A stretch of 64,000 nucleotides of DNA from CAWJLE01 sp963843645 (GTDB lineage: Bacteria > Chloroflexota > Anaerolineae > DAOTYC01), in contig CAWJLE010000003.1 of NCBI GenBank assembly GCA_963843645.1, positions 434,001 to 498,000 of the forward strand. Reading direction: 5' to 3'. Each line of letters begins with the position of its first letter. Within the stretch, counting starts at the first letter, position 1. Of the stretch, positions 22,431 to 29,564 are shown piece after piece. Under the pieces are notes generated by a model. That model did no database searches. It was not told the DNA's origin and worked only from the letters and a program-made list of their open reading frames with translations. A program made the translations under genes and the position numbers.

Positions 22431-22453
22431 GCGCGGGAGGAGCCGAATGGAAC

Positions 22454-22482
22454 TTGACCTTTCAGGCGTTCTTTGGTAGAAT
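22454..22482 (+). promoter_or_regulatory. Promoter of tRNA-Glu
   Basis: TTGACC (22454-22459), 17-nt spacer, TAGAAT (22477-22482). The predicted start near 22489 lies about 13 bases before the mature tRNA 5' end. Confidence 0.7.
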
Positions 22483-22501
22483 ACTGCCGCTTGTGAAACT
22501 C

Positions 22502-22574
22502 GCCCCGATCGTCTAGTGGCCCAGGACACAGCCCTTTCAAGGCTGCGACGCGGATTCGAATTCCGCTCGGGGCA
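22502..22574 (+). tRNA. tRNA-Glu(UUC)
   Basis: A complete cloverleaf is visible. The acceptor arms GCCCCGA (22502-22508) and TCGGGGC (22567-22573) pair, with discriminator A at 22574. The D-loop contains AGTGG, and the anticodon stem CAGCC/GGCTG encloses CTTTCAA, giving anticodon TTC. The T arm is CGGATTCGAATTCCG. CCA is not encoded. It has its own promoter and a downstream hairpin terminator, so it is a single-gene unit. Confidence 0.95.
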
Positions 22575-22631
22575 TTCACGAGTTGCCACCTCGCGATAGA
22601 GCTTGTGCATAATCAGGCGGCCTTCAGGCTA

Positions 22632-22667
22632 GGGCAGTGAAAAGTGCGTCTTCCACTGCCCATTTTC
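22632..22667 (+). terminator. Hairpin terminator after tRNA-Glu
   Basis: GGGCAGTG (22632-22639) pairs with CACTGCCC (22654-22661) and is followed by ATTTTCG. It lies between the tRNA and the ATG of the channel gene, only about 15 bases before that ATG. Confidence 0.65.
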
Positions 22668-22681
22668 GTTATGGATGGTTT

Positions 22682-24991
22682 ATGACCAGAAAGACGAACG
22701 TGAGGCGGAGCCGTCGGGCTCTTGTCGTTCCCCTTGTTGCAATTCTCATCGTAATTGTGGCCGGCCTCTACGCGGGGAGCGCCATCTCTGCATCGAAAGA
22801 TGCCCTCTACGTCGCTGTGGTCGGTCCGATGTCAGGACCGGATCAGGCTGACGGTCAGGACATGGTCAGGGGCGTCAACCTCTACCTGGACCAGGCCAAC
22901 GCGAATCATGGCGTCAACGGCCGGCCGGTTCGGCTTCTCGTCTTCGACGATCAGAGCAGTGCCGACGTGGCCCGGCAAAAGGCGCTGGAGATCGTAGAGC
23001 AGGGGCAAGCACTGGCGGTCATCGGCCACCTCTTCAGCTCCACGTCTGCCAGCGCCGGCGAAGTGTACAGGCAATACGGGATACCCGCGATCACCGGCAG
23101 CGCGACGACTGAGAGCGTGACGGCCAACAACGACTGGTATTTCCGAACGATCTTCTCCAACCGGGCGCAGGCCTCATACCTCGCAAACTACTTGAAGCAG
23201 GTTTTGGACCGGGGCACGGCGACCATCGTGTGCGATCAGGACGAATACGGTAGCTCGTTGGCCCAGACCTTCGAGACGAAGTTCGAGGAGCTGGGGGGGG
23301 CCGTCAAGCAACGGTGGAGCTTCGACTCCACGTCCGCGAATGTGGGTGAGACCCTCGACGAAATCGAGAAGAACCTCATCCGCGCCAAGACAGACGATCC
23401 CGGGACGATATTCATCGCCGCGCACGCCAACGAATCCGAGAAGATCGTCGCTGCCATAAGGCGAAACGGCCTGCCATATCCGATCCTGGGTGCGGATAGC
23501 ATGGGCGACGAAATCTTCGCCACGCAGTTCAGCGATTACCCCGAGGAACAGAAGCATCCGGGCTTTTTCACGGACGGTATCTTTGCCACCGCGCCGGTCA
23601 TCTTCGACGTGGCCGGCGAGAAAGCTCAGCAAGTGCGAAGCGATTATCAGGCGCGATACGGCACTGATCCGGGTTGGACGGTGACGGCGTATTACGACGC
23701 CGCGTTGGTCGCAGTCCAGGCGATCAAGTTGGCGGGTGTCAGCGGAGATCCAACCCGACTGGCTGAGGAGCGAAAAGCGATCAGAGACCGTCTGGCCGCC
23801 ATCAATGGCGCCAGAAATGCGATCAAGGGGGCGAACGGCAACATCTACTTCGACGATCAGCGCAGCCTGGCGAATTCAGTGCAGATGGGAACGTTTGCCG
23901 GCGGGCAGTTCATTCCTGCCATGGTGCAGCTCAAGCCGATCAACGACCTTCGCGGGGTCAGCGATCTGCAGAGCGAATTGCAGGCGGGGCGGATTTTTCT
24001 CGTCGACGGGCATTACATGTATCGCACCCGGGTGGTGTACACTGGGATACAGCTCAATCAGATCACAGATCTGGACACCAAGGCCGCGACCTACAATATG
24101 GACTTCTATCTTTGGTTTCGCTACCAGGGCAAGTTCGAGGACGCGAACATCGATTTTGTGAACGCCGATAAGGAACTCACGGTTGGCTCCCCGATAGAGG
24201 AAATCACGACTGATGACGTCAGCTATCGCCTGTACCGGATCAAAGCCGATTTCCGAGGCAACTTCTCGTTTAGAGACTATCCCTTCGATCGCCAGGAGCT
24301 GGCGGTCAGGTTCCGGCACGCCAACCAGACGCGCGATCGGCTGATCTACGTGGTCGACAAAGCCGGCATGCGGAACACATCCAGCGATTCGCTGTTGGCG
24401 GAATGGGGCAGCGCCGAGACGTTTAACGCACTCGGATACTGGAGACCGACCTGGGCCGGCCTCTTTCAAGACGTGGCGGAAGCCGGATCGGGCATGGGCA
24501 ATCCGCAGCTACTCGCCTCCGATGCTATTGCAGATATGGATGCTTCGCGGTTCAATCTCGTGATTTGGATCAAAAGAGACGCCCTGAACTTTACGATCAA
24601 GAACCTGTTCCCGGTGTTCATCGTCGTGGGGGTATCGTATCTGGTGTTCTTCATCCCGCCCAAGGAGCTGGGGACGCGCATCGGACTCGGAACGAGCACG
24701 CTGCTGACAACCGCCTTCTTCGACCTGAGTCTGTCCAACCACCTCCCCGATATCGGCTACATCGTTGCCGCGGAGTATTTCTTTTACGTCGTGTATCTAC
24801 TGGCCGTGTTTGGGATCGTCGTGACGATCACCGGCTTCGTCGAAGCAAAGGTTGAAAAAAGGGACGAGCGGGAGGCGTTGATCAGGAGATTGAACCTGGC
24901 GGGGAAGATCATCTATCCCACGGCCATCGTGATCACTTTCATCCTGTATGCTTATCGCTATGGTTTCCTAGGCGCTCTGACACACGGTTGA
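22682..24991 (+). CDS. Type I periplasmic-binding domain fused to a pentameric ligand-gated ion channel
   Basis: 769 residues. A signal or anchor helix lies at 13-32. Residues about 41-420 form a LivJ-like (Peripla_BP_6) amino-acid-binding fold: LYVAVVGPMSG, GQALAVIGHLFSSTSAS, YGIPAITGSAT and GWTVTAYYDAALVAVQA. Residues about 445-638 form a channel-type beta sandwich with TYNMDFYLWFRYQGKF and the Pro-loop FRDYPFDRQELAVRF (530-544), as in cysteine-less prokaryotic Cys-loop receptors. Four helices follow: M1 640-660, M2 664-684 (KELGTRIGLGTSTLLTTAFF), M3 692-718 and M4 742-766. A Glu precedes M2, as in cation-selective GLIC. An in-frame GTG at 22637 is possible but lies inside the tRNA terminator; the ATG has only a weak GGATGG site. 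The protein probably opens an ion pore when the outer domain senses a small molecule. Fold calls are firm; ligand and selectivity are inferred. Confidence 0.88.
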   Translation: MTRKTNVRRSRRALVVPLVAILIVIVAGLYAGSAISASKDALYVAVVGPMSGPDQADGQDMVRGVNLYLDQANANHGVNGRPVRLLVFDDQSSADVARQKALEIVEQGQALAVIGHLFSSTSASAGEVYRQYGIPAITGSATTESVTANNDWYFRTIFSNRAQASYLANYLKQVLDRGTATIVCDQDEYGSSLAQTFETKFEELGGAVKQRWSFDSTSANVGETLDEIEKNLIRAKTDDPGTIFIAAHANESEKIVAAIRRNGLPYPILGADSMGDEIFATQFSDYPEEQKHPGFFTDGIFATAPVIFDVAGEKAQQVRSDYQARYGTDPGWTVTAYYDAALVAVQAIKLAGVSGDPTRLAEERKAIRDRLAAINGARNAIKGANGNIYFDDQRSLANSVQMGTFAGGQFIPAMVQLKPINDLRGVSDLQSELQAGRIFLVDGHYMYRTRVVYTGIQLNQITDLDTKAATYNMDFYLWFRYQGKFEDANIDFVNADKELTVGSPIEEITTDDVSYRLYRIKADFRGNFSFRDYPFDRQELAVRFRHANQTRDRLIYVVDKAGMRNTSSDSLLAEWGSAETFNALGYWRPTWAGLFQDVAEAGSGMGNPQLLASDAIADMDASRFNLVIWIKRDALNFTIKNLFPVFIVVGVSYLVFFIPPKELGTRIGLGTSTLLTTAFFDLSLSNHLPDIGYIVAAEYFFYVVYLLAVFGIVVTITGFVEAKVEKRDEREALIRRLNLAGKIIYPTAIVITFILYAYRYGFLGALTHG

Positions 24992-25018
24992 GGCGCAACG
25001 AAGCGATCGCGTGGGGGT

Positions 25019-25047
25019 TTGACAGACGAAGCCTTGCATTGTAAATT
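25019..25047 (+). promoter_or_regulatory. Promoter of the carboligase operon
   Basis: TTGACA (25019-25024), 17-nt spacer, TAAATT (25042-25047), about 95 bases before the GTG start at 25141. Confidence 0.75.
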
Positions 25048-25140
25048 GAGCCGTCTGTGCCCAGACGACTTTCCGTCCGGAAGCATCGGAATCGACAGAG
25101 ATCACTAAACGGCGCAGTTTCGCCAAGAAAGGGGAGTCTA

Positions 25141-26811
25141 GTGCAAGTCGCAGAAGCGGTCGTGAAGATTCTCGAGAGTGAGGGTATCACCGATGCGTTC
25201 GGCATCCCGGGGGCGGGCATCAACCCGGTGTACAAGTACCTGGGGCAGTCCAGCCAGATCAAGCATTACACCATGCGTCACGAAGAGGCTGCGGTTCACG
25301 CCGCCGACTGCTATTTTCGCGCCAGCGGCCGCCTGGCGCTGGCCATCTGCACGTCCGGGCCGGGCGCCACGAACTTCGTGACCGGCTTGTATACTGCCAA
25401 CATCGACTCGATCCCGCTGATTGCCATTACGGGCCAGAACGTGACTTCTCTGTTGGGGAAGGATGCTTTCCAGTGCGTTGACATCGCCGACATCGCGCGC
25501 CCGGTCTGCAAAGCCACGTGGTGTGTCAAGGAGGCGGACGAACTGCCGAGCATCCTGCGCGAGGCGTTTCGGACGGCCCTCGACGGCAAGCCAGGGCCGG
25601 TGCTCATTGATCTGCCGCTGGACGTGCAGATGGCGGAGATTGAATACGATCCGGCGAAGGACAAGCCTCTCCCGCTGCCGAAGCTGATGCCGAATCCGGA
25701 CCAGATCAAGGCGGCCATGGGCTTGCTGGCTCAGGCGAAGGCGCCCGTGATCATCATGGGCGGAGGCGTCGTGCTGGCGGACGCGACGAAGGAATGCGTG
25801 GCGTTTGCGGAGTCTCTCAGTATTCCGGTCATCACCACGTACATGGCCAAGGGCGGCATTCCGGCAGACCATCCGCTGAACGCGGGCTGCATGGGCATTC
25901 AAGTTGGGTCGCCGCTGGGTAACAAGGTGTTTCTGGAGTCGGACGTCGTGCTCGGCATCGGTTGCCGTTTCACCGACCGGCATACCGGCGACGTCAAGGT
26001 TTACGCGGGCAATCGCCGATTCATCCACATTGACATCGAGCCAAAACAGATCAACAAAATTATCAAGGTCGAGTTAGGGATCGTTTCCGACGCGAAGCTC
26101 GCCCTGCAGGCCCTGCTGACCGAAGCGCACGGCCGGGGGGTGAAGCACACGCCGTCGGAACGAGTCAAGGCTCTGCCGGCGCTGCGGGAGTCACTGAAGC
26201 GCAGGACCGACTACGATGACACACCGATCAAACCGCAGCGGGTCTACGGCGAAATCAATCGTTTCTTCGACGATGAGACGATGTTCACCACCGGTTGCGG
26301 GCTGAATCAAATTTGGTCCGGGCAGTTCCAGGACATCAACAAGCCGCGGAAGTACTTGCCGTCGGGCGGAGCGGGAACACTGGGCTTTGACATTCCCGCG
26401 GCGTTCGGCGCGATGATCGCGATGCCGGGGAAGCGCGCGGTGGCAGTGATGGGCGATTTCGGCTTCACGTTCCTGGTGGAAGAGCTGGCCGTGGCGGCCA
26501 AGTACAAAGTCCCACTGATCGTGGTCATCCTCAACAATGGCTACCTCAGCCTGATTCGTCAGAACCAGAAGTACGCGTACAACTACGAGTGCGCGGTGGA
26601 GATGGAAGAGAACCAGAGCTTCATCGATTACGTCAAGGTTGCTGAGGGCTTTGGCTGCCTGGCCGAGAGAGTCGACAAGCCTGATGACATCAGCGCCGCG
26701 CTGAAGCGGGCCGCCGATTCGGATCGGCCTTACGTGATCGACATTCTGGTGGAGCGGGGCACCGATTGCTCCATGGGTCCGAACATCGCTGCTGTGAAAG
26801 AGTTCGAATAA
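25141..26811 (+). CDS. Glyoxylate carboligase-like ThDP enzyme
   Basis: 556 residues from a GTG with an AAAGGGGAG site. The whole length follows glyoxylate carboligase (tartronate-semialdehyde synthase): FGIPGAGINPVY at 20-31, CTSGPGATNFVTGLYTANID, HTGDVKVYAGNRRFIHIDIE, VELGIVSDAKLAL, IKPQRVYGEINRFF, and the ThDP site GDFGFTFLVEELAV...NN. Known Gcl condenses two glyoxylates with loss of CO2 and uses Val51 where other ThDP enzymes keep a catalytic Glu. Here that position is Glu48 (MRHEEAAVH), so the reaction may be closer to acetolactate synthase chemistry or another carboligation. The next gene follows after 27 bp. The family is certain; the substrate is not. Confidence 0.75.
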   Translation: MQVAEAVVKILESEGITDAFGIPGAGINPVYKYLGQSSQIKHYTMRHEEAAVHAADCYFRASGRLALAICTSGPGATNFVTGLYTANIDSIPLIAITGQNVTSLLGKDAFQCVDIADIARPVCKATWCVKEADELPSILREAFRTALDGKPGPVLIDLPLDVQMAEIEYDPAKDKPLPLPKLMPNPDQIKAAMGLLAQAKAPVIIMGGGVVLADATKECVAFAESLSIPVITTYMAKGGIPADHPLNAGCMGIQVGSPLGNKVFLESDVVLGIGCRFTDRHTGDVKVYAGNRRFIHIDIEPKQINKIIKVELGIVSDAKLALQALLTEAHGRGVKHTPSERVKALPALRESLKRRTDYDDTPIKPQRVYGEINRFFDDETMFTTGCGLNQIWSGQFQDINKPRKYLPSGGAGTLGFDIPAAFGAMIAMPGKRAVAVMGDFGFTFLVEELAVAAKYKVPLIVVILNNGYLSLIRQNQKYAYNYECAVEMEENQSFIDYVKVAEGFGCLAERVDKPDDISAALKRAADSDRPYVIDILVERGTDCSMGPNIAAVKEFE

Positions 26812-26838
26812 GGCGCGCAGCCGACGGGGAGGCAATCA

Positions 26839-28197
26839 ATGCGTGATCTGTTGAACGAAGCGACGGCGCGCGCCGTCCGCTATCTCGAGACTCTTGATGA
26901 TCGAAGCGTTGTGCCCACTGCAGAAGCTATCGATGCTTTGGCGGCGCTCGGCGGGCCGCTGCCGGACGGACCGTCCGATCCGGCGGCCACCCTGGCGCTG
27001 CTGGACGACGTGGGATCGCCGGCCACGGTGGCGACTGCGGGGCATCGCTACTTCGGGTTCGTCATCGGGGGCTCGGTGCCGGCGGCGTTGGCGGCCAACT
27101 GGCTCGCCGGCGCCTGGGACCAGAACGTCGGCCTCCGCGTCATGTCGCCGGTTGGGGCAGTGGTTGAGGACGTCGCCCTGGAGTGGCTGTTGGACATCTT
27201 GGGGTTGCCGGCCGGCAGCGCCGGAGCCTTCGTCACAGGGGCGACGATGGCGAACTTCACCGGCCTGGCAGCAGCCCGACACGCCGTATTGCAGGCGACC
27301 GGTTGGGACGTTGAGGCGCAGGGGCTGTTCGGTGCGCCGCCGATCACTGTCGTGGTGGGGGCGGAGGCGCACAGCACCGTGTTCAAAGCGCTGGCCATGC
27401 TGGGAATGGGCCGGCAGCGTGTGGTGACGGTGCCGGTCGACCAACACGGTCGGATGAGGCCCGAGGCGTTGCCTTCGGTGTCCGGACCGACGATCGTGTG
27501 CGTGCAGGCTGGGAACGTGAACAGCGGGGCGTTCGATCCCATGACTGAGCTGATTGCCAGGGCGCATGCGGGCGATGCCTGGGTACACGTGGACGGTGCG
27601 TTTGGGCTGTGGGCCGCGGCGGCTCCCGAGCGGGCGCATCTGGTAGCCGGCGTGGACGGCGCCGACTCGTGGGCTACAGACGCGCACAAGTGGCTTAACG
27701 TGCCCTACGACAGCGGATTGGCGTTCGTGCGCCGTGCTGAGCCGTTGCGGGCTGCGATGGCCCTGACAGCGGCTTACCTGCCTCCAGGAGAGGCGCGCGA
27801 TCCCGATGCCTACGTGCCGGAAGCTTCGCGGCGCGCGCGAGGTGTCGAGGTCTGGGCCGCACTTCGGTCTCTGGGACGAAGTGGCGTGGCCGATCTGGTC
27901 GAGCGCGACTGTCGCCTCGCGTCACGCTTCGCCGCGGGCCTGCGCGCAAGCGGATTTGAGGTGCTAAACGACGTGGTGCTGAATCAGGTCGTGGTGTGCT
28001 TCGGCGACGATCAGAGGACGCGCCGGGTGATGGCTGCGGTTCAGGCAGACGGCACCTGCTGGTGTGGCGGCACAGCCTGGCACGGTCGGGTGGCGATGCG
28101 CATCAGCGTGTCGTCGTGGCTGACCACAGAAGCCGACGTGGATCGCAGCCTGCAGGCGATCGTGCGCGCTGCGGAGCGAGTGGGACAGGGCCGGTAG
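26839..28197 (+). CDS. PLP-dependent group II-type decarboxylase
   Basis: 452 residues, ATG after GGGGAGGC, 27 bp behind the carboligase gene and likely cotranscribed. It has the fold-type I decarboxylase pattern: HRYFGFVIGG near 69, VTGATMANFTGL at 132, EAHSTVFKA, WVHVDGAFG with Asp252 for the pyridine nitrogen, and DAHKWLNVPYD with Lys284 as the Schiff-base lysine. The family includes aromatic amino acid, glutamate and diaminobutyrate decarboxylases. The sequence does not decide among them. The gene is intact and of normal length for the family. Confidence 0.8.
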   Translation: MRDLLNEATARAVRYLETLDDRSVVPTAEAIDALAALGGPLPDGPSDPAATLALLDDVGSPATVATAGHRYFGFVIGGSVPAALAANWLAGAWDQNVGLRVMSPVGAVVEDVALEWLLDILGLPAGSAGAFVTGATMANFTGLAAARHAVLQATGWDVEAQGLFGAPPITVVVGAEAHSTVFKALAMLGMGRQRVVTVPVDQHGRMRPEALPSVSGPTIVCVQAGNVNSGAFDPMTELIARAHAGDAWVHVDGAFGLWAAAAPERAHLVAGVDGADSWATDAHKWLNVPYDSGLAFVRRAEPLRAAMALTAAYLPPGEARDPDAYVPEASRRARGVEVWAALRSLGRSGVADLVERDCRLASRFAAGLRASGFEVLNDVVLNQVVVCFGDDQRTRRVMAAVQADGTCWCGGTAWHGRVAMRISVSSWLTTEADVDRSLQAIVRAAERVGQGR

Positions 28198-28234
28198 CAT
28201 CCGCCGCACGTCCGCGCAGAGTGGTGGAATTCGT

Positions 28235-28266
28235 GGAGGGAGGCAAAGATTTTGTTGCCTCCCTCC
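28235..28266 (+). terminator. Hairpin after the decarboxylase gene
   Basis: GGAGGGAGGCAA (28235-28246) and TTGCCTCCCTCC (28255-28266) form a perfect 12-bp stem with an 8-base loop, 38 bp after the stop. The following TTGC is only weakly U-rich. Confidence 0.65.
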
Positions 28267-28489
28267 TTGCATTGGCAGCCGTCGTTGCGACGTCGACTGG
28301 GTCAGGCGACCGGCAACCGGAGCAGAGCTCAGGTGAAAATGAATCCACGACTGTATCTTCTGCCTGTATCTGGATACATGGACGCAAGGCGAGGCGGAGA
28401 ATTAAACTCTACCTTGGGAGTCGCAGGAGGTTTATGGCGGCTCATAACAGTTGATGGCGTGGGTGCAGTGTGGCAGGTGAATATGAAGT

Positions 28490-28840
28490 ATGAGTAATCT
28501 TAGCACTAAAGAGATCCCGCGAGAAAGGTGGGAGGCATTTCTCGACGATTTTAGCCGCGACCACGAAGGAGAGATGATCAGTGTGCAGGTGTATGGTGAC
28601 GGGAGTGGGAGCTCATACGTCGTCGCCCGTGGGTTGTCGTTCGGTGGGGCGGCGGCCGGCTTTCCGGGTGATCGGGAGAGCCCGATGATCTCTGTGATCG
28701 CAGGGAGCGACCCGAACGATCACGTAGAGCACATCGTCACTGAGCCTTGCCGCTTGCGCCTCGAATCCAACGGCACGGGCCACCTGGCGTTGTACATCAA
28801 TGCGACAGATGGCTCGACCACTGTGGTCCGGTTCCGTTGA
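28490..28840 (+). CDS. DUF5335-like small protein
   Basis: 116 residues. The N-terminal KEIPRERWEAFLDDFSRDHE, followed by alternating beta-strand patterns (MISVQVYG, MISVIAG, CRLRLESNG, STTVVRF), fits the DUF5335 family of soluble beta-rich proteins. There is no signal peptide or membrane segment. The 5' region (28425-28489) contains a perfect AGGAGG followed by two tiny reading frames that end in overlapping stops before the real ATG. It is followed 76 bp later by a membrane-associated gene that often accompanies such proteins. Function is unknown. Confidence 0.65.
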   Translation: MSNLSTKEIPRERWEAFLDDFSRDHEGEMISVQVYGDGSGSSYVVARGLSFGGAAAGFPGDRESPMISVIAGSDPNDHVEHIVTEPCRLRLESNGTGHLALYINATDGSTTVVRFR

Positions 28841-28916
28841 GTGGCTGAGACGAAAAAGGTCGGCGGACGGCATCGCGCAAGTCGACCGCGCGCCGGCCGC
28901 GATAGGAGTGATCAGA

Positions 28917-29462
28917 ATGGGCAGTATGCGAAGCTGGATCACAGCGGTTGGTTTAGGCGCCGGTCTGATGTATATCCTCGACCCGCAGCACGGACCTCGG
29001 CGCCGGGCTCAGGTGCGCGACCAGATCGGTGACTTGAGGCGCGCTGCGACCGAAATGACGCACAGCGCGCGAAGCTTGCGCAACCGGGCAGGTGACGTGA
29101 TTCTGGGGACCAGGCAGGTTGCCTCGGGCCAGAAGGACTGGCGAGACGTCGTGCCGATACGCGGTGAGACGTCAGTCAGTGTCGAGAAATTGACCGGACG
29201 AATGCAGCCGATCAATCCGCGCTCGCTGGCTATCGTGGGCAGCGGATTGATGTTGCTCTCGAGTGTGAGTCGGCGGAGCCGAGCGGCTACGGCCGGCCGG
29301 TGGCTTGGGATCGGTCTGTTGGCTGGGAGCATGATGAAGGCACGCTCGGCAGATGGCCACAACGGTCATGCGAGTGCGTCTGCTGACGAGTGGGAAACTC
29401 ACAGCGATGAGATCGAGCGTGCTCGAGTCTACGACTGTGGCCAGGTAGGTTGCGAAGATTGA
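28917..29462 (+). CDS. Small membrane-associated protein with LDPQHGPRRR motif
   Basis: 181 residues, ATG after ATAGGAGTG. A short N-terminal hydrophobic stretch (ITAVGLGAGLMYI) runs into LDPQHGPRRRAQVRDQ, a pattern common in YtxH-like or stress-associated membrane proteins. A helical charged segment (about 40-70) follows, then a second pair of hydrophobic segments near 105-140 and an acidic tail. No catalytic motif is seen. The gene sits between the DUF5335-like gene and a strong terminator. Confidence 0.65.
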   Translation: MGSMRSWITAVGLGAGLMYILDPQHGPRRRAQVRDQIGDLRRAATEMTHSARSLRNRAGDVILGTRQVASGQKDWRDVVPIRGETSVSVEKLTGRMQPINPRSLAIVGSGLMLLSSVSRRSRAATAGRWLGIGLLAGSMMKARSADGHNGHASASADEWETHSDEIERARVYDCGQVGCED

Positions 29463-29497
29463 TCGGCGGGCATCGCGCTCGCTAACGTCAACTGGCA

Positions 29498-29541
29498 GAA
29501 ACCGGCCTTCGCTGAAACGAAAGCCGGTTTCTGCTGTTTTT
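29498..29541. terminator. Intrinsic terminator between convergent genes
   Basis: AGAAACCGGC (29498-29507) pairs with GCCGGTTTCT (29523-29532), with an inner TTCG/CGAA extension, followed by GCTGTTTTT. It ends the plus-strand gene at 29462 and lies beyond the stop of the minus-strand gene at 29565, so it may serve both. Confidence 0.8.
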
Positions 29542-29564
29542 GCCCCTGTAGTTTCGGGATTGGA

